Shown here piece after piece: positions 1 through 9,720 of a DNA stretch of 64,000 nt. Origin of the DNA: Botryosphaeria dothidea. Lineage: Eukaryota > Ascomycota > Dothideomycetes > Botryosphaeriales > Botryosphaeriaceae. Location: positions 1,302,001 to 1,366,000 of the forward strand of contig WWBZ02000002.1 in the NCBI GenBank assembly GCA_011503125.2. The letters are read 5' to 3'. Both the position numbers and the translations under genes were made by a program. The first letter of the stretch is position 1. Each line of letters begins with the position of its first letter. The notes below the pieces were generated by a model. That model did not search any database. It saw nothing but the letters and a program-made list of their open reading frames with translations, and had not been told where the DNA came from.

Positions 1-430
1 TCAGCCTGAGCTGTCTCCACTATCCAGACTCACCACCAGCCCAAGCTATCTTCAAGTGTCTTCAAGGTCAAGTCTCTTCCTCAAGTGCCTGCGCGTGGCA
101 GACAAATAACGAAAAGAAGGTCGCGTCAGCCCGAAGTAGTGCAATACGAGCGACACTATGGTCCAGAAGATGAGCGGTGCTCAGAGCCCCCAGTCCGTTG
201 TCCAAAAACTGGTCTCAGGCTGTCACCTCCGTAGAGGCGTGCCAGAGATCAAACTGACAAGAACAGGTACTACACTTGATCTAAGCCAAAAGGCAAAGAG
301 GAGCTGAAGAAGAAAAAAAGGTGTCCAGGTCGAGGGGAGGAGGGGTATTTAAGTGTCGAGGGAGGGCGGTTGTTGATGGAGCAGCACGAGGACGGTTACA
401 GGGGTGTCTCTCCAGCTAAACCTAAAAGGG
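1..430 (-). repeat. Left arm of a diverged inverted repeat with TATA box
   Basis: Read on the minus strand, this stretch resembles 14085-14470 read on the plus strand. The best-kept core is 121-212 against 14236-14327, about 82 of 92 bases identical by eye and without gaps. A TATA-like TTAAATA (minus strand, near 346-352) sits in the same relative place as TATATAAA at 14095, followed by a similar pyrimidine-rich stretch and then the core. It could be a pair of solo LTRs, MITE-like elements, or two duplicated promoters with leader. I see no clear TG...CA ends or target-site duplication and no convincing ORF shared by both copies. Confidence 0.55.
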
Positions 431-1065
431 GATTCCACAGCCTGGTGATGAGTCTCAGATCACTGATTCAGCCGCAAAGATAGACGCCATAGCCCCAGAT
501 GCACAGCTGGCCCCCGCGCGCCGTGCTTTTTGGGTGGAATCTGGATGACAAACGGCCCCGCGATGACCGATCTGGAAGTCACAAACCGCGCTAGACCAAC
601 AGAAGCACACGTGAAGGTGTTCGAACAGATTCCAGCAGGACATTGCAGTCACAATGGCAGCAAACGAATCACGCCACTCAGGCAGATCTTTCCGGATACA
701 GCCATCAGCTTTGTTGCCTGGTGCCTCCCCGCGCAGGCAACGCAATCGCACTCACAGCCAGCGCAGGCGGTTCTGACGATGTTCGGCAACGAGCGAACGG
801 CCTGGCACGGCCCCGCGGCCGAGACGCCACGACAAAAGCTTAGCGGAGATCCACTGTTAGGCTGCTCAGCCCTACAGCGCACCGTTACGTCATTCTCCGC
901 TCGACTCCAGCGCAAACCGCACGATGATGTAGCGGCGGGTCTCGCGACTTGTATATAGCAGCCATTGCCGCAGATGCCTGCAACAACCAAGCATTGATCC
1001 AACAAGACCCCGCACCCCACCGACTGCCATACCTCAGTGTTCTCGCAAAGTGACAGCAGCTCAAA
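431..1065. other. Upstream region of the 6PGDH-like gene, no gene seen
   Basis: Overlapping short open frames occur on both strands, but none has a family match or consistent codon pattern. The last part is presumably the promoter and 5' leader of the gene starting at 1066. Confidence 0.4.
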
Positions 1066-2699
1066 ATGGTGCAGGCGACAGATATCAAGAAGGTGGTGTT
1101 CCCCGCAGGACCTTGCGCAACGTCGAGGAAAACAAGCTCACCAAGCATCTTAGCTCGCCATGATCGGCTGCGGCAGCATGGGCGGCGGCATGGCCCTCCT
1201 TTTCGCCGAGCACGGCGTGCAGGTATCGCTGCAGGATCCCTCCGAGGCAGCCATGGACAAGATCGTCGAGCAGGCGAAGCAAGCCACTACCGTCCCCGAC
1301 GGTGCCGTTCGAAAGTACTCTGACTACGAATCTCTCTGCGCCTCCCTCGACAGCCCCAAGGTTTTCGTCTTCTCACTTCCACACGGCTCTGTTGGCGACA
1401 TGGTGCTTGGCGGGTTGATGCCGTATCTGGACAAAGGGGACATTATCATTGATGCTGGGAACGAGAACTGGCAGAACACGGAGAGGAGACAGGGCAAATG
1501 CTACACAAGAGGTGTGAGGTACATTGGAATGGGTGTTTCTGGCGGCTATCAAGCTGCCAGGCAGGGCCCGAGCATGTGCCCCGGTGGAGATGATGAGTCG
1601 TTAGACATAGTCCTGCCTCTGCTAAAGAAGGTTGCGGCGAAGGATAAGAACGGCGTACCCTGCGTAGGCAAGGCAGGAACTGGAGGCTCAGGGCATTATG
1701 TGAAGATGATCCACAACGGGATCGAGCACGGCATGATCAGTGCAGTTTCTGAGGCGTATGATATCATGAAGAAAGGCCTGGGCATGAGCAATGATGAGAT
1801 TGGTAAGGTCTTCGAGCAATGGAACGAGGAAGGGGGGCTGGTAAGCTTCAAATCACCTCTTCCAGATCATGACTGACCTCCTGCAGCAAGGAACCTTTTT
1901 GATCTGGATCAGCGCAGACATCTGCCGCATAAAGGACAAGTCTCGCAACAATGAATATGTCCTGGACACCGTAGAGGACAAGGTTGTACAGGATATTACC
2001 GGTGAAGAAGGCACTGGCATCTGGAGCAACGAGCAAGCTGTCTTCCACCACATCCCTGCCCCTACGCTGACGGTTGCCCACTACCTACGCCTCGCCTCTG
2101 CCGACCGCAACCAGCGCATTCGAGCCCAGCAGACGATTGGAGGAGAGATTTCGCCGCAAAAGCTGGATTTATCCGGACAATCGAAGCAGGACTTCGTCGA
2201 AGCGCTCCGCCGAGCCACCTATGCGGCTTTCCTAGTTAGCTACATCCAAGGTGTCAACATCATCGAGCGCGCAGACCGCAACAACCACTGGAACATCGAC
2301 TACGCCGCCGTCCTGCAGATCTGGAGCGGTGGCTGCATCATCCAAGCCGACCACATCGCGTCGCTGCTACACCCCATCTTCTCGAACCACCGAGCTCTCG
2401 ACACCATCAACCTGCTCTTCCAGCCGACCGTCATGTCCGAGCTTAAAGGCTGCGTGACAGCGCTGCGCGATGTCGTCGTCAAATCCACACTCGCCGACCA
2501 CATCATCCCAGCGCTGAGCGCGAGCCTGGAGTACGTCAAATACCAAACCAGCACATCGCTGCCGATGAGCTTCGCCGAGGCGCAACTCGACTACTTTGGC
2601 GCGCACATGTACGACCGGAAGGGCGAGGAGGGAACGGGCGCGCCGACCGAGGGCAAGTACCACTTCGAGTGGAAGCCGGCCAAGAGCTCTCGATCGTGA
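1066..2699 (+). CDS. 6-phosphogluconate dehydrogenase family protein (paralogue), 3 exons
   Basis: Proposed exons are 1066-1092, 1154-1840 and 1887-2699, giving about 508 residues, close to the roughly 490 of standard 6PGDH. The first intron joins a nine-residue leader (ending DIKK) to LAMIGCGSMGGG, which completes the NAD(P)-binding Rossmann start; GTGTTC three bases downstream is an alternative donor. The second intron (1841-1886, GTAAGC...CTGCAG) joins EEGGL to QGTFLIW. The 6PGDH substrate signature GSGHYVKMIHNGIEHG holds the Lys, Asn and Glu expected at the active site, and the C-terminal YFGAHMYD matches the family's dimer tail. The usual NRT motif after beta strand 2, which binds the NADP 2'-phosphate, is replaced by QDP. 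The family reaction is oxidative decarboxylation of 6-phosphogluconate to ribulose 5-phosphate in the cytosol. Because of the motif change I do not claim this is the housekeeping NADP enzyme. Confidence 0.9.
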
Positions 2700-3443
2700 G
2701 CGCGCCGTGCCGCCTCTTAGACTTGCGACTTTTCTCCTTAGCGTTTTCTTGTACATACACTTGCCTTTTTCTAATTGGAGCATGTCTCGGGGCTTTCCTC
2801 GCATGGTGCATGAACCGTCAGTCCAAGAAAGTATATTGCCCAAGCGCCGCCACATCCGCAGAACACCTAGAACCGCGGAGAGTGTTGTTCTGGAAGGCTC
2901 GTAAAAGCTGTCGTAAGCATTAACAAGAGAGTTTGGCCACCGCGAACGAATCCCACCGGCCCCGGAAATCGCGGCATACCATCCTGCGTTTGAGTTCCAG
3001 CCCAACCCTCGACGAAGAGGCAGAGAAAAAGCTTCGGACGGGATGAACCCTTGGTGCGGCGTAGCCAAAAACACCAACACACGAGCCGCCCGCCAAACCA
3101 CCCCGCCGCGACCACTGCTGGTGCGGCGGTAGCCCCCGCCTAAAAATGCTAAATCAGCGCGCTTCTGGCAACAAGTCCCAAGCCTGGGGAACCATTGCGC
3201 ACGGCCGCCGTCAGCTCGTGATTTCTATCTACGTATGCACCGATGCCGAGGATCGATGGGGTGACGAGAGGATTAGAAAGATAGTTCAGACTCGCCCCTT
3301 ATCCCGGTACACACCGCCGGCGGCCGGTACTTTCATGAAAATACTTCTGATCGTGCCCCCCGCCGTCCTCCTAAAACGTATCTAGTGCCCGCACTTCACA
3401 CTGACTCCCGCCCGCGCTGCATTGTTGCATGCACACACACAAC
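2700..3443. other. Intergenic, no gene seen
   Basis: This holds the 3' flank of the 6PGDH-like gene and the promoter of the small gene at 3444. The short open frames here have no recognisable features. Confidence 0.4.
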
Positions 3444-3955
3444 ATGAAGCCCGCTTTCGCGGAAACGCTCGCCAGCACGACCAGCAGCTGCGTCAGCAGC
3501 ACGGACTTCGACGGCTCGCTCTCGCCCTCGTCGTGGACCTGTCCCGAGAGCTTTCACTATCGGGCCTTTGAGACCGAGGGCTTGACGGGTGGTGCGGAGG
3601 TCGAACGGCGGGGCGGAAGAGGGGGAGGGGGAGTCGTGCGGAGGGCGTGTAGGACGGTGAAGAGTAAGGTGCGGAGGGGCGTGCTGCTGTGCTTCGGCGT
3701 CAAGAGGAAGACGGTAAGTCTCGGATACTTGGCTGGGTCTGCTGGTGAATGTCGATTCTTTTGGAGAAAGGCTGTGTGGACTGACTGAATCGGGGGTAGG
3801 TTCAGGAGCGACGAGAGCCACCCGTGGTCTGCCAGGAGAAGAAGAGCGACGATGGCGTTCGAGGACTCTTTCTGCCGTGCCCAGGGTCGACGCCGCCGGA
3901 GGTCGAAGTTGAGTATTGTGCTCTGATGGAGTCGCGGAATCGAGCGATAAGATGA
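3444..3955 (+). CDS. Small hypothetical protein, 2 exons
   Basis: Proposed exons are 3444-3713 and 3800-3955, with an 86-nt intron (GTAAGT...GGTAG) that keeps the frame, giving about 141 residues. An in-frame ATG at 3429 would add five residues. The N-terminal 40 residues are rich in Ser/Thr and acidic residues. The middle is Gly/Arg-rich with a basic stretch (VRRACRTVKSKVRRG), and the second exon contributes an acidic-to-neutral tail ending NRAIR. No domain is recognised. The good donor, open second exon and codon-like composition argue for a real gene, perhaps lineage-specific, but without homologues it stays a prediction. Confidence 0.5.
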
Positions 3956-4249
3956 ACCCGCCCCGGTTCCTGTAGGAAAGAAAAGAAAGACCATGATTCA
4001 AAGGAAAACATTCGCTTTGAACGATTCGCTCATTGCGGGTATCAACTCAGCTAATACGCTACAACCTCCTCTCCTTTACCATCATGCACGCTGGATGTCC
4101 CATTCCCAGTTCATGAGCCCCGAGCAACAGTTGCAAAAAAGTCAGCAATTCCTTTTGTCCAAACTCCATTCCCGGTCTCAACTCCTGGCTTCCTCTCCTT
4201 TCCCATCGTCTTGGAAAACTCTTGGGTCTTTGCACGTTTCTCGGTCGAT

Positions 4250-5939
4250 TTACTGATCGTACTCGAACTCCTCTTCTTCCTCATCGATCTCTTCGCTCTG
4301 CTCATCCTCACTGCCATTACTGGACCCGCTCTCCTCATCCACAATCCTGCTCGCCCTCGCCCACTCCTCGCTCTCCGTCAGCGCCCTGCTCCCCAGCAGG
4401 CTCTGCTCCGTCCCCACGTCGGCAGAGATGGTGCCGCTGACCTCAACCTCCTTCTCGTCGACCGTCGGCGCGGGACTGATCTGCCTGAGGCTCCTCTTCT
4501 CGTCGTCGCCCAGCGCCGCGAAGCCGACGCTCTTGCCGCCATTGCCGGAGCCAGACGACGTCGGGCGCGGACCGGCACCGGCAGTGGTGCCCGCCGCCTG
4601 CTGCTCGACGATGACGTCGCCGTCCCACGGCTTGCACGCCGTCACGACGTCGCCGCAGCGCAGGCACGTCCACCCCTCGCCCTCCTCGGCCTCGATCTTC
4701 TGCGCCAGGCACACGAAGCAGTACACGCAGCCGCACGGCACCGCCTGGTACGGGTTGGTGATGTCCGTGGCCGCGCTGCCGACGACGCCGCTGCCGCCCC
4801 CCGTCGCCGACTGCGACAGCATCTGCTGCTCCGACGCGCCGCCCGCCGGGTTCTGGTCGCTGTAGCAGATGGCGCAGGTGCGCTCGGGCAGGAAGCCCAG
4901 CTCGCCCGCCTTGCCGACGAACGAGTCGTCGTCGTCGCCGGCGCCCCTGCCAGCACTGCCGGTGAAGAACGCCTTGGTGCGGCGCCAGGCGCGGGCGAGG
5001 ATGCGGCGCCAGCGCGAGACGCCGACGAGCGGCAGCAGGAAGAGCAGGAACTCGGTGAAGGCGTGCCAGACGAGCTGGCGGTTGAGGTACTCGAACGAGA
5101 CCTCGCGCGAGATGGCGGCGCTGGTCGGCGTCAGCCGCAGGCCCAGCGCGCGGTCGAGCAGCGTGCGGTAGCGTCCGTTGGTCAGGAAGACGCAGAAGGA
5201 CGCGAACGCCACGAGCGAGTGCGCCGTGCCCGCCGCGTTGGACAGCCGCTCGGCCGCCCGCACGCGCGGCGTTGTCGGCTCGTAGTCGCTCGTGCGCGCG
5301 ATCAGCCAGTCTTCCCACTTCGTCCACGCGTAGCGGCCGCCGACGGTGAGCAGCCCGTAGACGCTCTTTTGCCAACGCTGGGGCGGGGGCCGCGAGGGGT
5401 CGGAGGTGCGGGCGTCGGAGTAGCGGAGCCCTTGGAGGGCGGCGCCGTAGGAGGCGTTGTGGTCCCAGATAGATAGCTTGAACAGGATTGCGCGGAGGGC
5501 GAGCAGGATTTCGGGCTTGTATTCGTCGGCGAGGTGGGACTGTATTGGTAGAAGCTTCGTGTCAGCAATTGCGCTTTGAATTTCAGTCCTCACAGGCGAT
5601 CGGAGCTGTATGTTTTGTCGTGATGGCTGAACTGACCCCGAAGTACTTCAGCCCTTCGCCGACTTGGCCTTTGAGGAGCTCGAGAAGCTCTTCGTCGAGC
5701 AGCTCGGCGTCGACTTGGCCGACACGGAAGGCCGGTCGCGTGCCCTCACGGCCCTTGACCGTGTCCCATAGCGTCAATCCAGCTCCACCTAGTCTGTTCA
5801 GCGGGTATGGTAGGGTCGATATGCGTTGGGCGTTCTGGGCGTCGCGCTGGGCGGAGATGCGGGCGCGGTACTCTTGCTCGCGCTGCTGACGGCGGGCTTG
5901 GAGACGCTGCTGGGCGGCAGCAAAATCGGCGGACGACAT
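4250..5939 (-). CDS. PEX2: Peroxisome biogenesis factor PEX2 (RING-finger peroxin), 2 exons
   Basis: Exon 1 runs 5939-5637 and exon 2 runs 5539-4250, separated by a 97-nt intron (GTCAGT...TACAG), giving about 530 residues. The N-terminal part holds the Pex2/Pex10/Pex12 domain, including a hydrophobic stretch (AFTEFLLFLLPLVGV). It is followed by a C-terminal RING: CAICYSDQN, then CGCVYCFVCL, then WTCLRCG. The CGC replaces the more usual C-x-H and is read as the fungal PEX2 variant. A long Ser/Glu-rich acidic tail ends in a run of Glu. By family knowledge PEX2 acts with PEX10 and PEX12 as the ubiquitin ligase in the peroxisomal membrane that ubiquitinates and recycles the PTS1 receptor PEX5. 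A long antisense open frame over this gene is a GC-rich shadow. Confidence 0.9.
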
Positions 5940-6698
5940 TTCACGGCGGATGGAGGTGCGGATATCGCATTGGAGTCGCGAGAGCGGTTCGGAGGAAGGA
6001 GCTCGATTTTAGGTGGCTGAAAGCATGCTTCGGGGGTCGCAGCGGCGATGGAGCGATGGCATGATATGATGTCGGCAACGCGAAAGTGGTGGATTCGAAT
6101 GGCCGAGGTTCTTCTGACATGTGAGCCAAGCCGCCATGTCCTCCGCCGGGTGCTTGCCTTGCGTTTTTGTTCCGCTTCCTTCCGTATCACTCCCCATCCA
6201 TCTTCATCTTCGGACGGCAATTCTTTGACTTGCAGCTGACCTCATTCCAGGGGTATCAGCAGATATCATCTATGGCGAGATTGTCATGAGCTCTGCGCAG
6301 GGCAAAACTTTGCACTTGAGACATGGTTGCTGCATGACTCCTGCGAAACTGCTCAAACGACTCGTTATGCTTCCTCTCCTTCGCGACGCCTGCTTTTAAG
6401 AAATGGCAGTGTTTTCCAAGGGGACGAAGTATCAAACCGAAGGAACTTCGAAGCTGCCAGTCATATCTCAAGACAAGATTCTTGCTACGCGTCAACGCTT
6501 TTCTGGCTTTTCTCCAAGATTACGATCAGAAGTCTTTCTGGAAATCTCCCAGTTCTTTCTGAACTCTCATCCGTCATGGATTCCCATGGTTTCTCAAAGT
6601 TGAACAGCTTGGAGGCTTTGGCATCAGAAGTGGAGAGGCTTACTATACAACACGATGCTCCTAGAACTTCTAGGAGCGGAACTAGAAGCTGCAAGTTC
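5940..6698. other. Intergenic, no gene seen
   Basis: This is the 5' flank of PEX2 and the 3' flank of the O-methyltransferase gene. Short open frames on both strands lack recognisable features. Confidence 0.4.
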
Positions 6699-7485
6699 CT
6701 ACTGGGGCGGATAATAAACGCTCATTTCCAACCCACCTTCGTACGGAAGCGTCACGTTCGTAAATCCGCTACCCGGTGCCCTCAGATAGTCTAGCAACTC
6801 CTTGTACCCCTCCGCCGCCGTGACCGTGTTATCCGTCAACACAACAGCGCCGGGCCGCATCTTCGGTTGCACCAGCTTCAGCGTCGGCAAAGCCAAAGGA
6901 GTCCAGACTGCGAGCTCCGTCAGCTGCCGCAATTTTCCCAGTGCACCCCTCCATTGGAAACAAAAGAACAACAAGAAGAATCGAGCACTCACTATCCAGC
7001 AGCAGCAGATCCACATCCTCCACCCCCTCCCTCAGCATCTCCAACAAATCCCCCTCCCTCAAATCCACATAAGCCTCAACCTCCTCGCCGCACTCCCTCC
7101 AGTACCCCCTCGCCACAGCCGCCTTCTCCCCCTCCTTCTCCGTCGCAACAACCCTCCCCACCTCCCCAAGATCCCTCGCATTCCGCCCCACGCCCAGTGC
7201 CAGATAGATCGTGCTGACCCCGAAGCTCGTGCCCGCCTCGACGACCGTGGTGGCGCCCTTGGCCCGCACGAGCTGGTACGCGAAGTGGCACTTGTCGGCG
7301 TCGAGCGCGATCAGCTTGTCGCGCATGAGCGCGTCGAAGGCGGCTGGCCCGTCGTCGGCGTCGGTCGAGACGAAGCGCTTCGACGCCTTGTCCTTCTTGA
7401 GCGCGGCTTCCTGGTCGAGCGAGGTTTGGTGGAGGCGGGCGAGGAGGGCGTGGATGTGGGGAGGGGCGGCGATGGGTGAGGTCAT
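6699..7485 (-). CDS. Class I SAM-dependent O-methyltransferase (caffeoyl-CoA OMT-like), 2 exons
   Basis: Exon 1 runs 7485-6993 and exon 2 runs 6907-6699. The 85-nt intron (GTGAGT...TCGCAG) joins DLLLLD to IWTPLALP with matching phase, giving about 233 residues, the usual size of the family. The SAM-binding motif I is VVEAGTSFGVSTIYLALG around residue 81-98. The acidic LLLLDIWTPLALP segment and the DNTVTAAEGY segment match the metal/catalytic part of family 3 methyltransferases. I chose the ATG at 7485; the open frame continues upstream to 7521. It probably methylates a small hydroxylated compound. The substrate cannot be told, and no biosynthetic cluster surrounds it. Confidence 0.85.
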
Positions 7486-8559
7486 GGCGGATTGTCGGTT
7501 TTGTTTCTTTTGCGGTTTCAAGGTAGGATTTGGTGGTGGTTGTGGTGGTGTCTGGGAAGGTGGAAGCGCGGTTGTTTATAGGTATGCGGGGGAGCCGAAG
7601 TCGGGGGGCGTTTGGTTGCGTCTGCCAGGGTGAGTCATCTGAATGGTTGGAGATGGGGAATTGGCAACGCACGAAAGAGACCGGAAGTCTTCTCCTCGGA
7701 CACTGGTTCCGGGTAAGAGGAACGGCTGCGCGCATGGTACAGAACATGGCTGCAGATGGCTGTCCGCTTTCTAACGGCTCAAGGCTACCGATGTCGGTTA
7801 TCAAAGTCATCCTGTGATTTGCCAGATTAGTATGCCTTGAGCACGCAAAAGGGTAATACTGGGGCCGGGTTTTATTTCGAAGGCAGGTTGCCTTACATGG
7901 AAACATAAGAGATGTTGGTCAAGGTAATCTTGCGGCCAAGACCGTCCTTGGCTAATGATGAAGAATTAGAAAGCGAAATACACAAGTATTATTCCGCACC
8001 ATGAAGCTGATGATAAAAACCAGGATCAAGAGAATTGAGACAGTATGCATCACTCAACTATCAAAGACTGGTCAGTACATTGAAGGGTACGAGGTCATGA
8101 CTGGTAAACATCTGTTATCAAGGGCGCTTTGCCCGGAGTCATGAAGGTCTCGCAATTCTTTGTCGCAGTTAAATATACAAAAACAAGAATACGCCAGGTC
8201 CCACACCAGCATAAATGCAGCGCCGCTGCCACAAGCAACCAACCCCCACAGCGGAGTCCTTTCCCCGTCCTTTCAAACCCCAAGGCCTCCCAGTCGGGAC
8301 GCAACCCGAAACGGATGATGCATAGAGCACCAAAACACCAGTCTCCTCAGCCAACCTCTTCTTCCTCCACCTCCAACCCCCCGTTCCCTCCCGAACAATA
8401 TGACGGTCGGGGGCTGCGCTGTGTCAGCTCCCCACCCGCTCCTCTCTACCAATACTTCTCGGCCGTCTGGGTTGCATCGACGGGACGCATCTGTCAGCCA
8501 TGCAGAGCTGAGGGCGGCCGGCGTGCTGTTCTGCTGGGTTCCCGCCTCTGCTCTAACCT
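7486..8559. other. Intergenic, no gene seen
   Basis: This is the promoter side of the O-methyltransferase followed by sequence with only short, overlapping open frames on both strands. Confidence 0.35.
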
Positions 8560-8599
8560 CACCACTCTTCATTACCGCAGCCTTCTGCTGACCAAGACG

Positions 8600-9000
8600 T
8601 CCGCTTCCATCTAGCTCCTCCGCAGACACCCCCCAGCTTCATCTGGCTCTTGCCGTACTGACAAAACCACCCGGTCGAGAACGACCCGTCCTCTTGCTGC
8701 AGCGTTAGGAGCTGCTTGAGGTTGAGCGCATCGCGGACCCCATGTAGTGGCATGCGAGCACGTGCATTCCCAACCCGCGCAAGCCTAGCCCCAGTGCGTC
8801 TGTAGGGCTATTGATACGCTCGCTGAGTCGCTCGTGGAGCAGCGCTGCCGTGCTCCGGAACACGTCGGAATTGGGGCTCCCCACCAGCAACCCTGCGAAG
8901 AAGTACAGGTACACGTCGGGTTGGTGGTAATATCGGTTCCGTTGAGGTACCCGCGGAAGAAGCGGACCTTTACTGTTTCGAGCGGAAAGTAAGCAAAGAC
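8600..9000 (-). pseudogene. Decayed fragment resembling the C-terminal region of HAD-like/terpene-cyclase-like fungal proteins
   Basis: Three reading frames must be combined to see one protein on the minus strand. Near 8930-8960 the frame reads VRFFRGYLNG. It then shifts near 8930 to NRYYHQPDVYLYFFAG, continuing through LLHERLSERINSPTDALGLG and VLACHYMG. It shifts again near 8750 to LKQLLTLQQEDGSFSTGWF, followed by CQYGKSQMKLG. The order YLNGTRYY-type segment, PDxxLYF, ERxxERI, DAL, LACxY, LxxLQxEDGSxxxGW resembles, from memory, fungal proteins that join a HAD-like fold to a terpene-cyclase beta-domain-like region (the AstC/drimanyl-type group). At least two frameshifts make it non-functional. 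Family assignment is by motif memory only; a homology search would settle it. Confidence 0.5.
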
Positions 9001-9019
9001 GAGGAACGCAGCGCGCCCC

Positions 9020-9720
9020 GATCCTCGACAGACGCGGGGAGGCTGGCCCCCAAGAACTGACCCTCCGGGTGCTTCGTGGCGCCATCAGGGCCTCCTGTGG
9101 CTGCGATGCTCCAGCCCAGCTTTTCATCCTCTGTGACGATGGCGGCAAGCTCAGCACCGGCCAATTCGTGGATCATTTTCGTCATCTTGGCCAGGTTCTC
9201 CATTTGCAGCTCTGATGCAAGAAGCTGATTCGACTGTGAAGTCGATGATATCCAGGTCTGGCTCAGGACGGCCTTCCTTGAGTGTCACTCCTCCTGATGG
9301 GAGCCTGAGACTCCATCCTGTTTGCCGGACTCTCCGGCACGCCCTGGCCTGCGTTCTTTTCGAGTTTGTATGCTGTATCACCAGCGTCGACGATGTCAGT
9401 CTGGCAGGCCACATCGACAGTCTCGATGCCGTTCTCGTTGTTCCGATGCCACTTCGCAACCGGGACATCGTCCCCACGAAAGAACCCTTGCCAAAGGGGA
9501 TTCTAACCGTCCTTGACACATCCAGAGTTGCACGCGGCCTTGACGCTGGCCTCAGGCCCATCCAAAATCTTCTCCGAGGCGGCGCCAACCAGAACAGTCA
9601 GAAAGAGCCTTCCACTGTGGTCTCTCGACAACAGCCACAATCCGCTGCGTGCATAAAGCTCGCGAGAGGCCCCAGTTACTCAGCGGACCGGTGCACGTCG
9701 TGTGCTCGGCGGGCGGCGAT
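9020..9720 (-). pseudogene. Decayed coding sequence of unknown family
   Basis: On the minus strand codon-like stretches follow each other in different frames. Near 9695-9505 the frame reads SGLWLLSRDHSGRLFLTVLV and on to an in-frame TAG. The same frame continues as DDVPVAKWHRNNENG to about 9285. A third frame from about 9200 reads MENLAKMTKMIHELAGAEL and on to IVTEDEKLGWSIAATGG. No single intron set restores a frame. I do not recognise the family. It may be the upstream part of the decayed gene at 8600-9000 or a separate dead gene. Confidence 0.3.

Noticed and set aside
4211..5476. 421-codon plus-strand open frame opposite PEX2
   Set aside because: It is an Arg/Ala/Leu-rich shadow of a GC-rich gene, and the minus strand has clear PEX2 and RING motifs.
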